Shown piece by piece: positions 11,152-24,433 of a stretch of DNA of 64,000 bases (its first letter is position 1; each line of letters begins with the position of its first letter). The DNA is from Paramecium sonneborni. Its lineage: Eukaryota > Ciliophora > Oligohymenophorea > Peniculida > Parameciidae. Both the position numbers and the translations under genes were made by a program. The stretch is taken from assembly GCA_905182985.1 (NCBI GenBank), contig CAJJDN010000033.1:510332-574331 (forward strand), read 5' to 3'. Under the pieces are notes generated by a model. The model was not told where the DNA came from. It searched no databases and was given only the letters and a program-made list of their open reading frames with translations.

Positions 11152-11607
11152 ATTATGTGAATACTATTATCCATTCTCTTTTAATATTAGCATTTTATTT
11201 CATCATTATCTTTTCATTCATCATTTTCAATCAATTTTTTACATTCGAAGATCAGGCAGAAGTAATTTTTTTAGACCATTTATAAAATTAATCCAATTTT
11301 GAAAGTTTTTATCCATAATTCTTTCTTAACTTATTTATTTTATTTGAAAATTATTTAATAAGGATATCAAAATAAAAATATTCTATCTTTAAAATAAACT
11401 TGCACCAGTATATGTACTTTATATTCTAAATATATATAAAACTTAACTCACTAATTTATAAGATGTTTTAATATACATTTGCAATGAATTAATGGTCTGC
11501 AACTATATATTACTATTCTGAAAGATTTAAAATGAATTCCTCTTCAATCATACTTTATATAATAAATTATGAATATATATAAAATTATTTATATTTCTGC
11601 GGACTAA
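11152..11607. other. Spacer between convergent genes
   Basis: About 455 bp of AT-rich DNA between the 3' ends of the kinase (plus) and the surface antigen (minus). No gene, repeat or structured terminator was recognised. Confidence 0.5.
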
Positions 11608-14600
11608 TCATAATTAGAACATAATCAATAATGGAAATACAAACAGAATCTATGCAAAAGTGTTTGTTGTTGTACTATTTGTACTGTTTGTAATATTGTT
11701 TGATGGTATGACAACATTATTACATTTTTCACATAGATTTGTGGCACTATTCCAAGTATATGTTTTGAGAGTAGAATCAAAACAAGTTGAAGCTGCCAAT
11801 TTAGAAGAATCACCCACAGCACAACCAGATGGTGTTGTTACACAAATAGTAATGGATTTTTCATCAAAGCTATAAATAGGTTTACAAACTGATCCATTTG
11901 CAACAGTTGCACATGTATGATTAATACAAGTAGTTGAATTGACTCCATTTTATGATGAAACTAGAAATTGACAAGTATTAAACTTGGATTTACATGCTAT
12001 TATATCTAAATTAGCCTATTCACATGAGGTCATTAAAGCACAATCTCCACTATTAGGATCGTTTTTAGATGGTGTAAATACACAAACTCCATCTATTCCA
12101 CCTGAATTACAGGCTACTTTAGTTTTATATGATGAACATTAACTTTTATTTATGCAATTTTATCCATTAGATATACATTAAGTATTACGTAATTTACACA
12201 TCTCTGATGTTACATCTTTGAAATCAGAACAGACTTTTAATCTGCAAGATTTCTTACCTTAAACTTAACCTGATGGGAATGTATAAATACACTCTCCATC
12301 TGTACCAAAATAACATCCTTATTCCTTATATGAATTACATAATCCCATTTAAACACATTTAGTTCCATCTGTTGTACATGCAGTAACAGCTTAAAAAGCA
12401 TTACATTTTGAGTGACTTGTGATTTCTATTGCTGTAGCTACTGTGGCATCATTACATTATCTTTATCTACATGCTTAATTGTCCCAAAAACAAGTTCCAT
12501 CTGTTCCACCAGAAATACAACTTATTTCTGTAAGATAACCTTGACATGTTGTTTTCTCTATACAACTAATTCCATCCGAGATACACAATATTGAAAATTG
12601 TTAGCAAAGTTCTTTTGTTGTTCCAGTACCATCACTACATTTAGTGAATTAAGTACAATAGGCAGCTTTATTTAAAGTAGCAGCAACCCAACCACACTAT
12701 CCATTAGTACCAGTTTAACAACTAGTTGGATTTGTATATTTATTACATGGTGCTATTGCAATACAATTATTTCCATTGCTTGTACAATTTTTAGAATATT
12801 GATTACATTATTTATAAGAGATTCCATTTATATCTGTGCATTTAGTATATGTTATACATTAAGATTAAAACCATAAACAAGTATTACCCTTAAAATCAAG
12901 AGTACATTTTTCTTTAATTAATATTTCTTCACATTTGTATTAAACATTAACACATCCTTTACCATTGGTCACACACTTGCTTAGAAATTCTTGACATTTG
13001 GTATCGGTAGTTAGTTATTTACTAGCATCAGAACAATCTAATTATCTGCAGTAGGTTTGATTCCAAACACAACTACCACCTTGATCAGTAGTTTTAGCAA
13101 CAGAACATATAGCAGCTGTGGCATATGATGAACATGAGCCAATAGAGATGCATCCTTTACCTTTGGTTGTACAAGTTTTGTATAATTGATAACAATCTTA
13201 ATGAGTTGCTAGATTTTCTGAGGCATCTTCACATTTCCAATTTCTACAAAGTCCTATATTGGTTAAAGGATTGACTTCCCAGGCACACATACCAATAGCA
13301 GTACTAACAGGAGTATTAACACAAAGTGATTGAGATTTGAGAGCACTACATTCAGTTTAAAAATCTCTGCAATTTCCAACATAAACACAAGTGGATTTAC
13401 TTTTGCAAGCTTTTTCAGTTTAGACATCTTCACATTATAAAACATCAACACAACCAAAACCATTAGTAACACATCCTTCTTTAAATGTATTACATAATTC
13501 ATCAGTATCATAATTATTTGGTGCTTCATTGCATTTTACAGGAACACAAGATTAAATAGTAGTTGAACTTATACCTTTACATGGTTTATCAGTTGCTGAA
13601 AACATTGCACATGATTTAATAGTTCCTTAAAAAGAAGAACAAGGTTAAGGTGATACACAACCTTATCCTTTAGTAATACATCCTTTAAGAAAAGTATCAC
13701 ATTCTTAATCATTGATTGCACTTAGATTATGAGTACATACTCTATTAACACAAGCAACTAATGGTGTAGCTGTACTTAAATTCCAACACTATTTAGTTCC
13801 ATTCTCTCCTTTAAACATTTTACATTCACCTTGTGTACCTATATATTAAGTACATTTGGCTGTTGCATCAATACATCCTCTACCTTTTGTAACACAACCT
13901 ACTTAAAACTCTTAACATAATTCATCACTATTTGATGTTGTATCATCTGAACATAATCTATCTCGACATTATTAAGTTGAAGTTGCATTACTGGAATTCC
14001 AACATTTTTTTGAATTTCCTGTGAATAACGAACAAGTAGATTAATTACCAATATAACTTGTACATGGTTCTGTTTTAGCTATACATCCTTTACCTCTAGT
14101 TACACATCCATTCATAAATGTATTACATTGAACATCATTTATACCATCCATGTTATCATAACAATTTTTAACTGTGCATGAACCACTTGAATCTGCACCT
14201 TTACATTTTATTGAATTTCCAACAAAAGAAAGACAACTTGATGTTGTTCCAATATATTATGAACAAGTAACTGTGGAATCAACACATCCTTTACCAGAAG
14301 TTCTACATCCACTTAAAAATACATCACATTCTTAATCTGTCATTGCTATTGTATTATGAATACATTATCTAACTATACATGTACCTTAACCATATGCTAA
14401 CCAACATCTACCTCCAGAAGTTGTTCTTACATTTTAACATTATGATGCAGAAATATTTGTATATTAAGAACAAGTATCTTACATAGTAAAACAACTGACA
14501 CCATCAAATGTACAAGTTGATAAATGATTTCCACATGTAGTATAATTAGGATTTATAACATTATTTGAACAATTCCTGCTTTCACAAGCTCCAACTGAAG

Positions 14601-17600
14601 ATGAAGATTTCCAACACTTCTCTCCAGATGAAGTTGTAGTATTTTAACAAGCATCTTAAGTAAAACTTGCATATGATGTACAGCTATCTAAGTTATCAAC
14701 ACAAATTTAACCATTGAATCTACAACTAGATAAATGTTATAAACATGTCTAAGCACTAGCATTTTCAATCGAATTACTACATACTCTTGTTGTACATTGT
14801 TATGATACACTAATTGGAATCCAACAAAATCCACCAGAACTGGTAGTTACTTATTTACATGCTTCTGAAGAGAATCCTGTATAAAGTGAACAATCATTTC
14901 TTTAATCTACACATTAGGTTCCATTAAATCTGCAAGTAGAGATATGTTCAATACACTTAGTATTGCTATATGAAGTTAAAACATTTGAACATAGTCTATT
15001 TTCACAAGTTCCAGCATCAGTTGAAGTTTTCCAACATTATGTGGTTCCATCGGTTAATGTAGTTTCTCTGCAAGCATTTTAAGTGAAGGATGTATATAAA
15101 TTACATGCAGTTTATGAATCCGTACATGATGTACCATTATATCTACAAGAAGATTTATGTGCAGCACAATTAATTAAATTCGGGGATGCAACGGTATTAC
15201 TACATGCTCTAACTTGACAAGTAACAGAATTGACATCTTCTTACCAACATTTTTCTTATGCAGAAGTAATAACTGACTTACAAGCAGAGATAGAAAAAGG
15301 AGTATATGAAGTACAAGCATCTTATACATTAACACAAGCAGTACCATTATATCTACATGATACTAGATATAGATAACAAAATTCATCTGAAAACGAATAA
15401 GGTTGTATCAAATCATTTGTAAGTGCAGAACATGTTCTAGCTTAACAACTATCATTTGTAGTTGATTTATTCCAACAAATCGTATTAGTAGTAGTCATAG
15501 CACTTCTACATGCCAATGACGTAAAATTAGTATAAAGATCACAAGTTGCTTATTTTTCAACACAACTAGCTCCACTAAATACACAACCGATCAGAAATTA
15601 ATCACATTCATTTTAATTATTTGCTGGTCCTTTTTAAGCACAAGTTCTAACTAAACAAGTTCCAGTTCCACTACCTAAAAAACATAATCCACCAGATAAT
15701 GTAGTAATCTTTTGACATATAGTATAACTCAAATTTAAATAGGATGTACAAGATACTTCTGCATCTATACAAATTGATCCATTAAATCTACATGTTGATA
15801 AATAACTACTGCAATTATCTTAATTAGTTGGATTAATAACATCAGAACATCTTCTATTCATACAATTATTTTTACGAACACATGGTTATTCATTTCCTTT
15901 AAATATTTAACATTAATCTTCATTTCCTTAATAGGCTGTGCATAATTCAGTTTTCTCAATACAACCAATACCTTTAGTAACACAACCTGCTAAAAATTGA
16001 TTACAAGCTTAATCATTAGTAGAAGTGCTATCTTAAGAACATTATTTATCAACACAAAAAGAACCACCTATCCACCAACACCTTTTATTATTTCCCTTGA
16101 ATTCTTAACAATCTGTAGTACTATTGCCTGGATAAGATGTACATGGTTCACTTTAACTGATACATCCTATTCCTTTACTTACACAATTACTAAGAAATTA
16201 ATTACATTGAATATTATCTGTAGCTGTCGTGTTATCACTACATTATAGATTTCTACAACTTGATGTTACTCCATTATCTTAATAACATTTTATTGTCCCA
16301 TTTACTCCATTGTAAGTTCTACAATTTTCCTGGTTTCCAAAATATTTATTACATTCAGTAGAACTATCAATGCATCCATTAAGACCTTAAAATTTACATC
16401 CATTCATATGATCATCACACTCAATCTGACTTGTAGCTGTAGTATTGCTTACACATGTTACATCACTGCATGCAGCATTACTAATACTTGTACTTGTACA
16501 TTTTATTCCATTTCCTCTAAAATTTATACAAGTATCTTTTGTCCCAGTATATTAATTACATGCAGCCAATATTGATATGCAACCTTTAGAATTTGTTACA
16601 CAATTCACTAAAAAATTATTGCATTCCTCATCTTTTGTATATATGATTGGTGCATCACTACAATATCTCTATCTACATACACCATTTGCCCATTAGCAAA
16701 TAACTCCATCTGCATTATTATTATTACATAAACTTATTGTATTATAATATTAACAACTCGTTTTTGTAACACAAATTTAATTCCATAAACAATTGTTTGT
16801 ACCTATACAACTTATTTCTGCTACTGTTGATGTGCATACTGTTTTCTCTACACAACCTTTACCATTTGTTAAACATCCTGACTAAAACCCAGAACATTAT
16901 TCATGACTTGTGTATGTTTCTGGAGCATTCGAACAAACTTAAGCTTTACAAGCTGCTACTGTATCTCCAACACCCTAACAATTTCCTTCTGTTCCTATAA
17001 ATTTTTGACAGCTAGTTGCTGTTCCACTGTAAGAAGAACAAGATTATCGATTACTAATACATCCAACACCAGTAGTTACACATCCATATTAATAATCTTT
17101 ACAATCAGCATCTGTCTTTAATGTATCAGGTGCATCAGTACAAACTCTTACTTTACAGCCATTTGTACCAAGCGTACACTTTCCATCACTTCCAATATAA
17201 TTATTACATTCATCAGCTGTTCCAATATATGTATTACATAATTTCAATTAAGTGACACATCCTCTACCATTTGTAATACAAGTGACTAGATATTACTGGC
17301 ACAATTCATCAGTATTATTACTTTTATTAGCATTCTCACATTTTCTTTCTTGACATTAATTAGATACACCACTGTCGCATTTCCCTTCTGATCCGATCAT
17401 TTATTAACAGATACTGGCTTCACCAGTATAGGTACTACAACTACCCAATGGACTTTTTGAACATCCTCTTCCTGTAGTAATACATCCTAATTAAAATTTA
17501 ACACATTATTCATTAGTGGTTAAATCTGTTGAAGCAGCTGTACATAGAATTGGACTACAACCACTATTAGTTTTTTCACAATTACCATCACTACCTATCA

Positions 17601-18192
17601 TACCTGCACAATTATCACCATATGTTGAACATTCTTCTCTTTTTTCTACACATCCTTTACCATTAGTTACACATCCTGGATAAAATTAATTACATTCCTT
17701 ATCACTACTTAGTATTGTACTAGCTTCTATGCATTTTTAATCTCGACATTTATCTTCTTCCCATTTACATCTACGACCTTATGCATTAATATTTGAATTG
17801 CAAAGCACCAATTCATTATAATCAATACAATTTAAAGGGTCTATGCATTAAGTTCCATCAGATGTGCATTATTAAGATATCTATTAACAGACATCATTTG
17901 AACTTCCATTATATGCAGAACATCCACTAAATTGCTCACAAACACCTAAATTCCATGCACACCCTTTTTATGATAAACAACTTGTCAAATCCAAAGACTC
18001 ACAATAAACACTAACAGTTTCATTGGTCTATTCTTCTTTATCTTTTACACATTTTTCATCTTTCCACAAACAACTCCCTAAACTACAGTCCGATTTAGAC
18101 TTTATTTATTCACAATTACATTATTCATTTATTGATAAGGTATCAGCTAAATTTGAACTAATCAACAAAAATAACAAACTCAATCTTATCAT
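11608..18192 (-). CDS. Giant cysteine-rich surface antigen (immobilization antigen-like)
   Basis: One continuous frame of 2,195 codons with no intron needed. It starts with a signal peptide (MIRLSLLFLLISSNLA) and ends with a Thr/Asn-rich stalk and a hydrophobic tail (FAQILFVFPLLIMF), the layout of a GPI-anchored protein. Between them is a relentless Cys pattern repeating about every 70-75 residues. In the N-terminal half units look like GCVTNGKGCVE..C..YxG..C...IGSDGKC..C..RxC; in the C-terminal half a second type alternates. This is the architecture of Paramecium immobilization antigens (Paramecium_SA repeats), abundant ciliary and body coat proteins whose expression is mutually exclusive. 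It is slightly shorter than classical antigens of about 2,500 residues. Its role as a serotype antigen is inferred. Confidence 0.88.
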
Positions 18193-18568
18193 TTTTTAGT
18201 TATATATATATATAATATATATTTTATTTTAAATTTTATTTTATTTTTAAGTATCCAATATAATATCTTTACCTTTTTCATTTCTAAATTCAATCAGCAT
18301 TTCCTTATAATTCTATACTTCTACTTTAATTTATGTTGTTTAATTTCAAATTCATCTTCTATCACCTTTTAACTTTCTTATTCTAACTATATTCATAATC
18401 TAATTTAAGTTAAATTTACTACTATTATTTATTATTATTTTTTTATAATTCTTTTATTCTACTGAATACCCCTTCTTTACATAGAGAAAAAAACTTTTTA
18501 ACCGATTATTAATGTAATTTAATTAAAGTGATTTCATAAATATATATATATATATATATATAAATAAT
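18193..18568. promoter_or_regulatory. Divergent spacer upstream of surface antigen
   Basis: The 375-bp spacer between the antigen start (minus) and a small plus-strand ORF. It begins with an alternating TA tract just upstream of the antigen ATG and ends with a (TA)n tract at 18541-18562. It must contain the promoter of the antigen gene. No defined element could be named. Confidence 0.4.
18541..18562. repeat. (TA)n microsatellite
   Basis: Eleven TA dinucleotides in a row immediately upstream of the small ORF at 18569. Similar, shorter TA tracts precede other start codons here (near 19402, 22735 and 55285), so such tracts may be part of core promoters. Confidence 0.8.
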
Positions 18569-18751
18569 ATGAACAAAATAATTGAAAAAAAAGAAAACAA
18601 GGCTCTTGACTTATTTGTAGTCTTAAAAAACCTAGAATATTTAAAAGATCATTTAGTAATTTCAGAAAAGAAAATAAACAGAAAAAAAATTAAGATTGAT
18701 GAAGACTTAGAAAAAACGATACTTATTTGTAATTCAGACTAAGAAGATTGA
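18569..18751 (+). CDS. Small lysine-rich hypothetical protein
   Basis: A 60-residue ORF beginning MNKIIEKKENKALDL and ending in the acidic NSDQED before TGA. It is highly charged and predicted helical, without signal peptide or membrane segment. No family is recognised. The support is its start right after a TA tract and a composition more protein-like than surrounding spacers. Because TGA is the only stop, ORFs of this size can arise by chance, so expression is uncertain. Confidence 0.45.
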
Positions 18752-19432
18752 ACTCAGAGTTCAACTCTTCTCTCTCTCATGATTATAAACTCATTTTTTA
18801 ACTTTTAAGAAAAATTATTTATTTTTTTTATTCTTCAACATCGATTAAAATGATAAATGTTATCAATTTAAAATAATTATTTGCTGGCATTTGCATCCTT
18901 TTTACTTAATAAATATTTTATTTTGAACTTATTAAGTTTAAATCATATATCAAATAAGATCAATCCTTTAAAACTTATTTTCATAAACACAATAATTTTT
19001 TTATGATGATAATGTATATTAGATCTATTTTTAAAACCTTATGCTATAATATATTAAATAAACATTCTTTGAAGAAGTTTAAAAAAACAAACATAGCTTT
19101 TAAATTTCTAAACATAAATCTTTAAATTTTTAATAATAAATATCATTAATTTTAAATAATTATCAATATAGATTAGAAATTGATAACGGGTAATTATTAA
19201 TTCATTTTTAAAGACTTTAATACTCTCAAATTAAACAGACCTCAAATTAGAAAGGTTTTTTAGGCATTCTCGTATATATAAATTTAAAAGTTTTAAAATA
19301 ATAGAATTATACATAAAAATAAGTCAATATTCCATCAAACATAAACATATTCATAAAATGAATGAACATTTTGAGATTAAAATACCTAATTAACATTTTT
19401 AGTATATATATATATTTTATTTAATTATAATA
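18752..19432. other. Intergenic stretch, no supported gene
   Basis: About 680 bp, extremely AT-rich, with homopolymer runs and no recognisable motif. It ends with a TA tract upstream of the seven-TM receptor gene, where its promoter probably lies. Confidence 0.5.
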
Positions 19433-20552
19433 ATGGAAAGTTGCGAAGAATAATCTATTGTTTAAGTTTATGAACAACATTGTGCAGAAAATTTAAATAA
19501 CATAGACAAATAAGTCACTTTTGTACTAAGGCTTATAATATTGTTAATTGCTATATTCTCGAGTTCTATTGTTCTCATAACTATCAAAAATAGTAAAAAA
19601 AGTAAATTTTGGCCCTTTAAATTAATTTTTTGCTAAGTAGTTTCTGAAATAATAGATCTCCTATTAGCTTTAATATTTACTATCAATAGTTCGTGCTGGC
19701 CAAATGTTTGCAAAATTATTGGATATATAATGCATTCAAATTGGTTGGCATCTTTGAATTTAATGTTTTTACAGTGCTTCCTCTTTTTCTGTTTGATTCA
19801 AGTAAATAATTTTCTTATTATTAGTTAGAATGTCTATTCAATTTTATTATGACTTACCTAAAGTTTTTTATTTTTATTTTCTATACTTTTCCATATGCAT
19901 TTTTATTTTATGTATATATGGATGATGGATTTGGTCCTTCAGGATGGTATTTAAAAGATGGAGAATTCAATTTTATATTTTGTGGATGTATAAAAAATTT
20001 TCGATTTAGTTATTAATCATTTAATAAAGGAATTTTGGGTAGTCCCTGTTTCAATACTTTTTGGAATATCAATTATAATTTCTATATTTGTAAAAATATT
20101 TTTAATTTACATAGAATGCATGTTTTTGGGTTCATCTTTAATATAAAAAAGAACTTAGATATCCTGCCTTAAGAATAAGATCAATGGTTATTTTCCCCTT
20201 ACTATACTTTTTTGCATGGATAATAAATTTTTTAATGAGGTAAAATTTATGATATTTAAATAGAATTAATGAAACAGATTCTTTAGAAAAAAAATATTGC
20301 CCTGTTTAAGAAAAGAATATATTTTACTACATTTTTTATTCAACATTAAATTTAGGATTTGAATTACATTTAACAGTTGGAGCATTTCTATTTTATTGCA
20401 TCTTTAAGTAAAATATTGATTAATTTAATAGAGGATTATTTGGAATAAATTCTTTCTGGGATGAAATTTGCTTCAGAAGAAAGAAAAACATAATATAAAA
20501 TAATAATAAACTTTACTTAGAAGAATCAGATTCAGCTATTTAATTAGAGTGA
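19433..20552 (+). CDS. Seven-TM receptor, cAMP-receptor (class E) type
   Basis: Four introns (23, 22, 25 and 24 nt) leave 341 residues in exact frame. Seven hydrophobic helices can be read: LRLIILLIAIFSSSIVLI, VVSEIIDLLLALIFTI, LNLMFLQCFLFFCLIQ, FFIFIFYTFPYAFLFYVYM, FWVVPVSILFGISIIISIF, MVIFPLLYFFAWIINFLM, and a last one in NLGFELHLTVGAFLFYCIF. A short extracellular N-terminus has two Cys, loop 2 has GFGPSGWYLKDG, and the YPALRIRSM stretch before helix 6 resembles slime-mould cAMP receptors and related protist GPCRs. The tail is short and polar. Ligand unknown. The splice of intron 3 was chosen because only it restores the ELRYPALRIR frame. Confidence 0.75.
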
Positions 20553-20816
20553 TAATTGGGTTTTATTTTTACTTAATTAACATATTATAATTGTTTAAGA
20601 TATTACTTTAATATGAGTGAAGGCAATTTAATTTTTAGAATTAAATATAGTTTTTTTTTACAAATAGAGTTCTATGAAACTTTAATAATTTTATTTTAAA
20701 TAGAGATAATTTGTAGATTTTGTTACTTGATTAAATATTTTTGCTTGAAATCAGAGGTATTTAAATAAAAATTTACCATTATATTCTGATTATAATAATT
20801 ATCATTTTTAAATATT
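20553..20816. other. Spacer upstream of Rab gene
   Basis: A 264-bp AT-rich spacer, expected to hold the receptor's 3' end and the Rab promoter; no specific element seen. Confidence 0.4.
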
Positions 20817-21489
20817 ATGGCCACTTCTATTGTAAATAAGAAGGATAATTTTGATTGGCTAATAAAAATTCTAATGATAGGAGATTCTGGTGTAGGAAAA
20901 ACAAATGTGCTATTACGATTTTGTGAAAATAATTTCTAATAAACATACTTATCAACAATTGGTATAGATTTCAAAATAAAATCAATTGATGTTGATGGAA
21001 AGAAGATAAAGATGTAAATATGGGATACTGCAGGATAAGAGAGATTTAAAACAATTACTTAGACATATTATAAAGGAGCTATGGGAATAATTCTTGTTTA
21101 TGCCGTAGACGATAAAGAGACATTTAATAACATTACTAATTGGATGAATCAAATAAAGTAACACGCAAGTGAAAATGTTTGTAAATTGCTTATAGGTTTC
21201 TATTTATATTTATTAGTATAAATTAGGAAATAAAGTTGATGTTCTAAATAGATAGGTATCAAAAGATGAAGGAGAAGCTTTAGCCAGATAGTTTGGAGTT
21301 CCTTTTTTTGAAACATCTGCAAAAGAAGGTATAAATGTGGCAGATGCCTTTTTCGCAATGGCCAAGGCAGTCAAAGCAAATCTTTAAAATGAAAAAACAC
21401 CTAATCCTAGTATACCTTAAAATGGAACTTCAAAATTAACTCAAAATAATCCTGATTTAGATGAAAAAAAAAAAAATGGATGTTGCTGA
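20817..21489 (+). CDS. RAB8: Rab8-like small GTPase
   Basis: One 31-nt intron (21196-21226) leaves 213 residues. G-motifs: GDSGVGKT (residues 22-29), TIGIDFKI in switch I, WDTAGQER in switch II, GNKVDV and FFETSAKEG. The effector region [11 protein letters not shown] and [17 protein letters not shown] most resemble Rab8/Rab10/Sec4, which direct post-Golgi vesicles to the plasma membrane and cilium. The C-terminus ends NGCC, a double-Cys prenylation signal. The catalytic Gln of DTAGQ is encoded by TAA, strong internal proof of the reassigned code. Next to many other Rab subfamilies, the Rab8 assignment is likely but not certain. Confidence 0.95.
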
Positions 21490-21692
21490 ATTTAATAAAA
21501 AATAAACATAATAAATAGTTTTATCTTTTAACAATATCTATAATTTTCTTATTTAACATCCTTTTAATAATTTTAATATTATCAACTTAACAATTACGAA
21601 ATGACAATTTAATATATTATTTTTAGAAACTAAATTTAGATCTAAATGCTATAAATATCATTAATAATTCTTTTTAAGTAAAACCTTTTATA

Positions 21693-22178
21693 ATGAAACC
21701 AAATTTATAAATAGAATACCAATCTCATACTACTTCATCCCTTTATCAAGCGTTATCCAGAATTTTGAGAGAAGAGAGAGAAAATGAATATGAATATGAA
21801 GATGATCATGATGATGACGAAGATGAAGATTCCCCTACTCATAAGGCAATAATCATAATTATAGCTTTGTGTATTGGATTATTAATTATTGGAATACTTA
21901 CATATATTGTAAGATGCCTTTGTTTGAGAGCCAAATAAAGAAGAATTGCTTAGGTAAGGCAATAGTCAGAAGCTGCTTATTAATAATAAAATATTCAAAT
22001 AGAGTCTTTATGTATATAAACTTAAGAACTGGCTCAATGTCCTATTTGTTTAATGCCTATTCCAAGTTGTTTCTTGATAATAACTCCTTGTCATCATTCT
22101 TTCCATAAAGCTTGTCTCAATTTATGGCTCCAAGTTGAAAAAATATGTCCTTCATGCAGAACTTCTCTAAATTTATGA
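21693..22178 (+). CDS. Membrane-anchored RING-H2 protein (E3 ligase type)
   Basis: An intronless 161-residue ORF. It has an acidic stretch at 30-47 (EDDHDDDEDED), one transmembrane helix at ~53-74 (IIIIIALCIGLLIIGIL), a Gln-rich linker, and a C-terminal RING-H2 finger (C116-x2-C119 ... C133, H135, H138, C141 ... C152-x2-C155) with the usual FHKACLNLWL between. Such TM plus RING-H2 proteins are E3 ubiquitin ligases on endomembranes (ATL/RNF type). The upstream sequence stays open in frame for over 30 codons without an ATG, so the true N-terminus could be longer if a 5' exon exists. Confidence 0.82.
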
Positions 22179-22749
22179 ATATTTTATTTGCTTTTTATCC
22201 AAACTAACAAGATTGCTCATAAATTAAGGAACTAATAAAAATATCTTCAGTTTTGCTAAAGTCTGTTAGTATATTTTTATACAATTTAATTAATAAGAAA
22301 ATATGCTTCTTTTTTTATTTATTCATCCTGTTGAATGATTAAATTTGTTAATGATGAAAATTTCTAGTACATTTTTTATCTTTTAAAAATTAGATTAGAT
22401 TAAATTCATTTAATTATATTTTAATTATTAAATATCTATATATTTGTTTATCTTAACCCTCGATAAGTAATTGAGGCTCAAAGACATATTTAATAAATCC
22501 TATGGTATTTATTACCAAATACTTCTATTAATATATTTTAAGTCCAAACCTCTTTTTTAATAAAATCATTATATATTTAGCTTCTTAAAGGAAACAAGAT
22601 AGTAAAAAACCATTTGAATTAAAGTGAAAAATTAATATTTGTTTATGTTATGAAATGAAAGAAAATATTCGAAAAATCGAATAGGTAAATAGAGAAATAC
22701 AACATATGTGAAATTGAATGATGAATTTTAATTTATATATATATATAAA
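22179..22749. other. Intergenic stretch, no supported gene
   Basis: About 570 bp of AT-rich spacer without a recognisable motif. It ends in a TA tract at about 22735-22746 before the next start codon. Confidence 0.5.
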
Positions 22750-24352
22750 ATGAATAATTCCCAAAAAAGTAAGTCTGTTCGTTCTGGTTCAGCTAGAGTA
22801 CGATCTGCAATAGAAAGAGCTGGATTACTTTAATAAAGAGAATAATTACGAGAAATGTTAATCAGCAAATTTAGTAAAGATTATGCTTAGGGAAATAAAA
22901 ACAAAGAAGTTCTAATATAATAAATAGTTAATGAATACTTTACAAATGAGCAAGTAATTGTTAATTACTAAATTAGGTTACAGAAAACTCATTAAAACAA
23001 TTGAAAGCAAGAGTAATAGAGGCTGTTTAAAAATAAAAAGGACAAACTCAAACATAGCATGTAACCCAGAATAATAATAATTCTCAAATAGACAATAAAA
23101 GTGAATAGAGATCATAAATTGCCAGACCCCAATCAGTAAGAAATTCAACAAAATCAGAACTTGATCAAGATTAATATTCTGTAACGTCTTCTTAATTTGA
23201 AAAACAACCGAAATCAGTATATGTTGTAGATGAAGAGGATGAATGGGCTGCATTAGTAAAATTTGATACAGAACTTTATTCTAAAGAATAATAGCTTGAG
23301 TAATAGAGATAGGCAGAGTTTAAGAAAAAGATGAAAGCAGAATTAGATAGACAGTTAGAAGAAAAGAAAAGAAGAATGGAGATGGAAAAGAGATAAGAGG
23401 AAGCTTATGTGAAATTAAGAGATTATTAGATGGATGTTTATGATTAAAGGGAAGAACAAAAAAAGAGAGAAGTAGCTAAAAAATAATAAATGGAAAAAGA
23501 ATAAAGAGATCGATAAGTCAGAGATGAAGAGAAAAGAAAGTTTATAGAGAAAAAGAAATAATAGGAATTAGATGCAATATTAGTATAGAGGATATAAGAA
23601 GAATTGAAATAGGAATAAAAAGAAGTCTTATTAAAAAAGGATATGGAGAAGAGAAAGTTCATAGAAATGATGGATGAGAATGAAAAAAATAGATAAAAAT
23701 AAGTCTAAGATGAAGTATCAGATAAATAATTAGAAATTGATATGCAAAGGAAATATATATAGTTATAATAAAAGTTGGAAGAGGAAAGAGAATTGGAGAA
23801 AAAGGAAAGAGAAGATAAGATAAAGAAGATAATGAGTGATTTTTCATAGACAGTAGTAAAGAATCAAAAAGATTAAATAAAGTATGAATAGGAATTAAAT
23901 ATAGGGCGGAAGATGATAAGATGATGAAAGCAATATTGATGTAAAATGAACTTGAGTAGTAAGATGAGGAAATGAAAAAAAGACAAATTAAATCATAGTA
24001 ATAAGAGATGAGAAAATACTTGATAAAGTAAATGGAAGATAAAAAGTATGGATATTATGATGATTTTAGATAGAGACTAAAGGAGGAAGAAGAACTAAAT
24101 AAGAAATAAGCTTAAGTTTGGCAATAAGATTTATAGACATTTTAATAGCATGAGAAATCAAAATATGACTATATAAAAGATGTTAATGTGAAGCATTAAG
24201 AGATTTTAAAGTAGCAAATGGATGAGAAGAAATCACAATAGAGACCAAGGAATAAGATGAATAATGAAGAATTGATGCATAATAAGCCTTTGTTAAAAGA
24301 ATTGGCAGATAAATAAGATAATATAAAGGTGAGGAAAATAAATATAGGATGA
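22750..24352 (+). CDS. Long coiled-coil protein
   Basis: With two 23-nt introns the gene gives 518 residues in exact frame. The N-terminal ~150 residues are polar and Ser/Gln-rich (MNNSQKSKSVRSGSARVRS). From about residue 160 it is almost continuous charged helix rich in Glu, Lys, Arg and Gln, with segments such as MKAELDRQLEEKKRRMEMEK and EKRKFIEMMDENEKN. It resembles trichohyalin/plectin-homology-like ciliary coiled-coil proteins, but no specific family can be named. The stop is uncertain: splicing an additional 19-nt GTGAGG...TAG intron would extend it to 24437, overlapping the eL21 start by 4 bp, so the earlier TGA was preferred. Confidence 0.8.
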
Positions 24353-24433
24353 TGAGAATGATATTGATATAGATTATAAATTAAGTATTTAATTTAAATA
24401 TGATTACAAATCTATAAATTAAATTATCAATAA

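Noticed and set aside
16797..17121. Plus-strand ORFs inside the surface antigen gene
   Set aside because: Antisense shadows of Cys-rich repeats; the minus frame is open for 2,195 codons with signal peptide and GPI tail.
18181..18240. TA-rich tract considered as a telomere or chromosome-end signal
   Set aside because: It is a simple TA/TTTTA tract, not C4A2/C3A3 repeats, and sequence continues normally on both sides.
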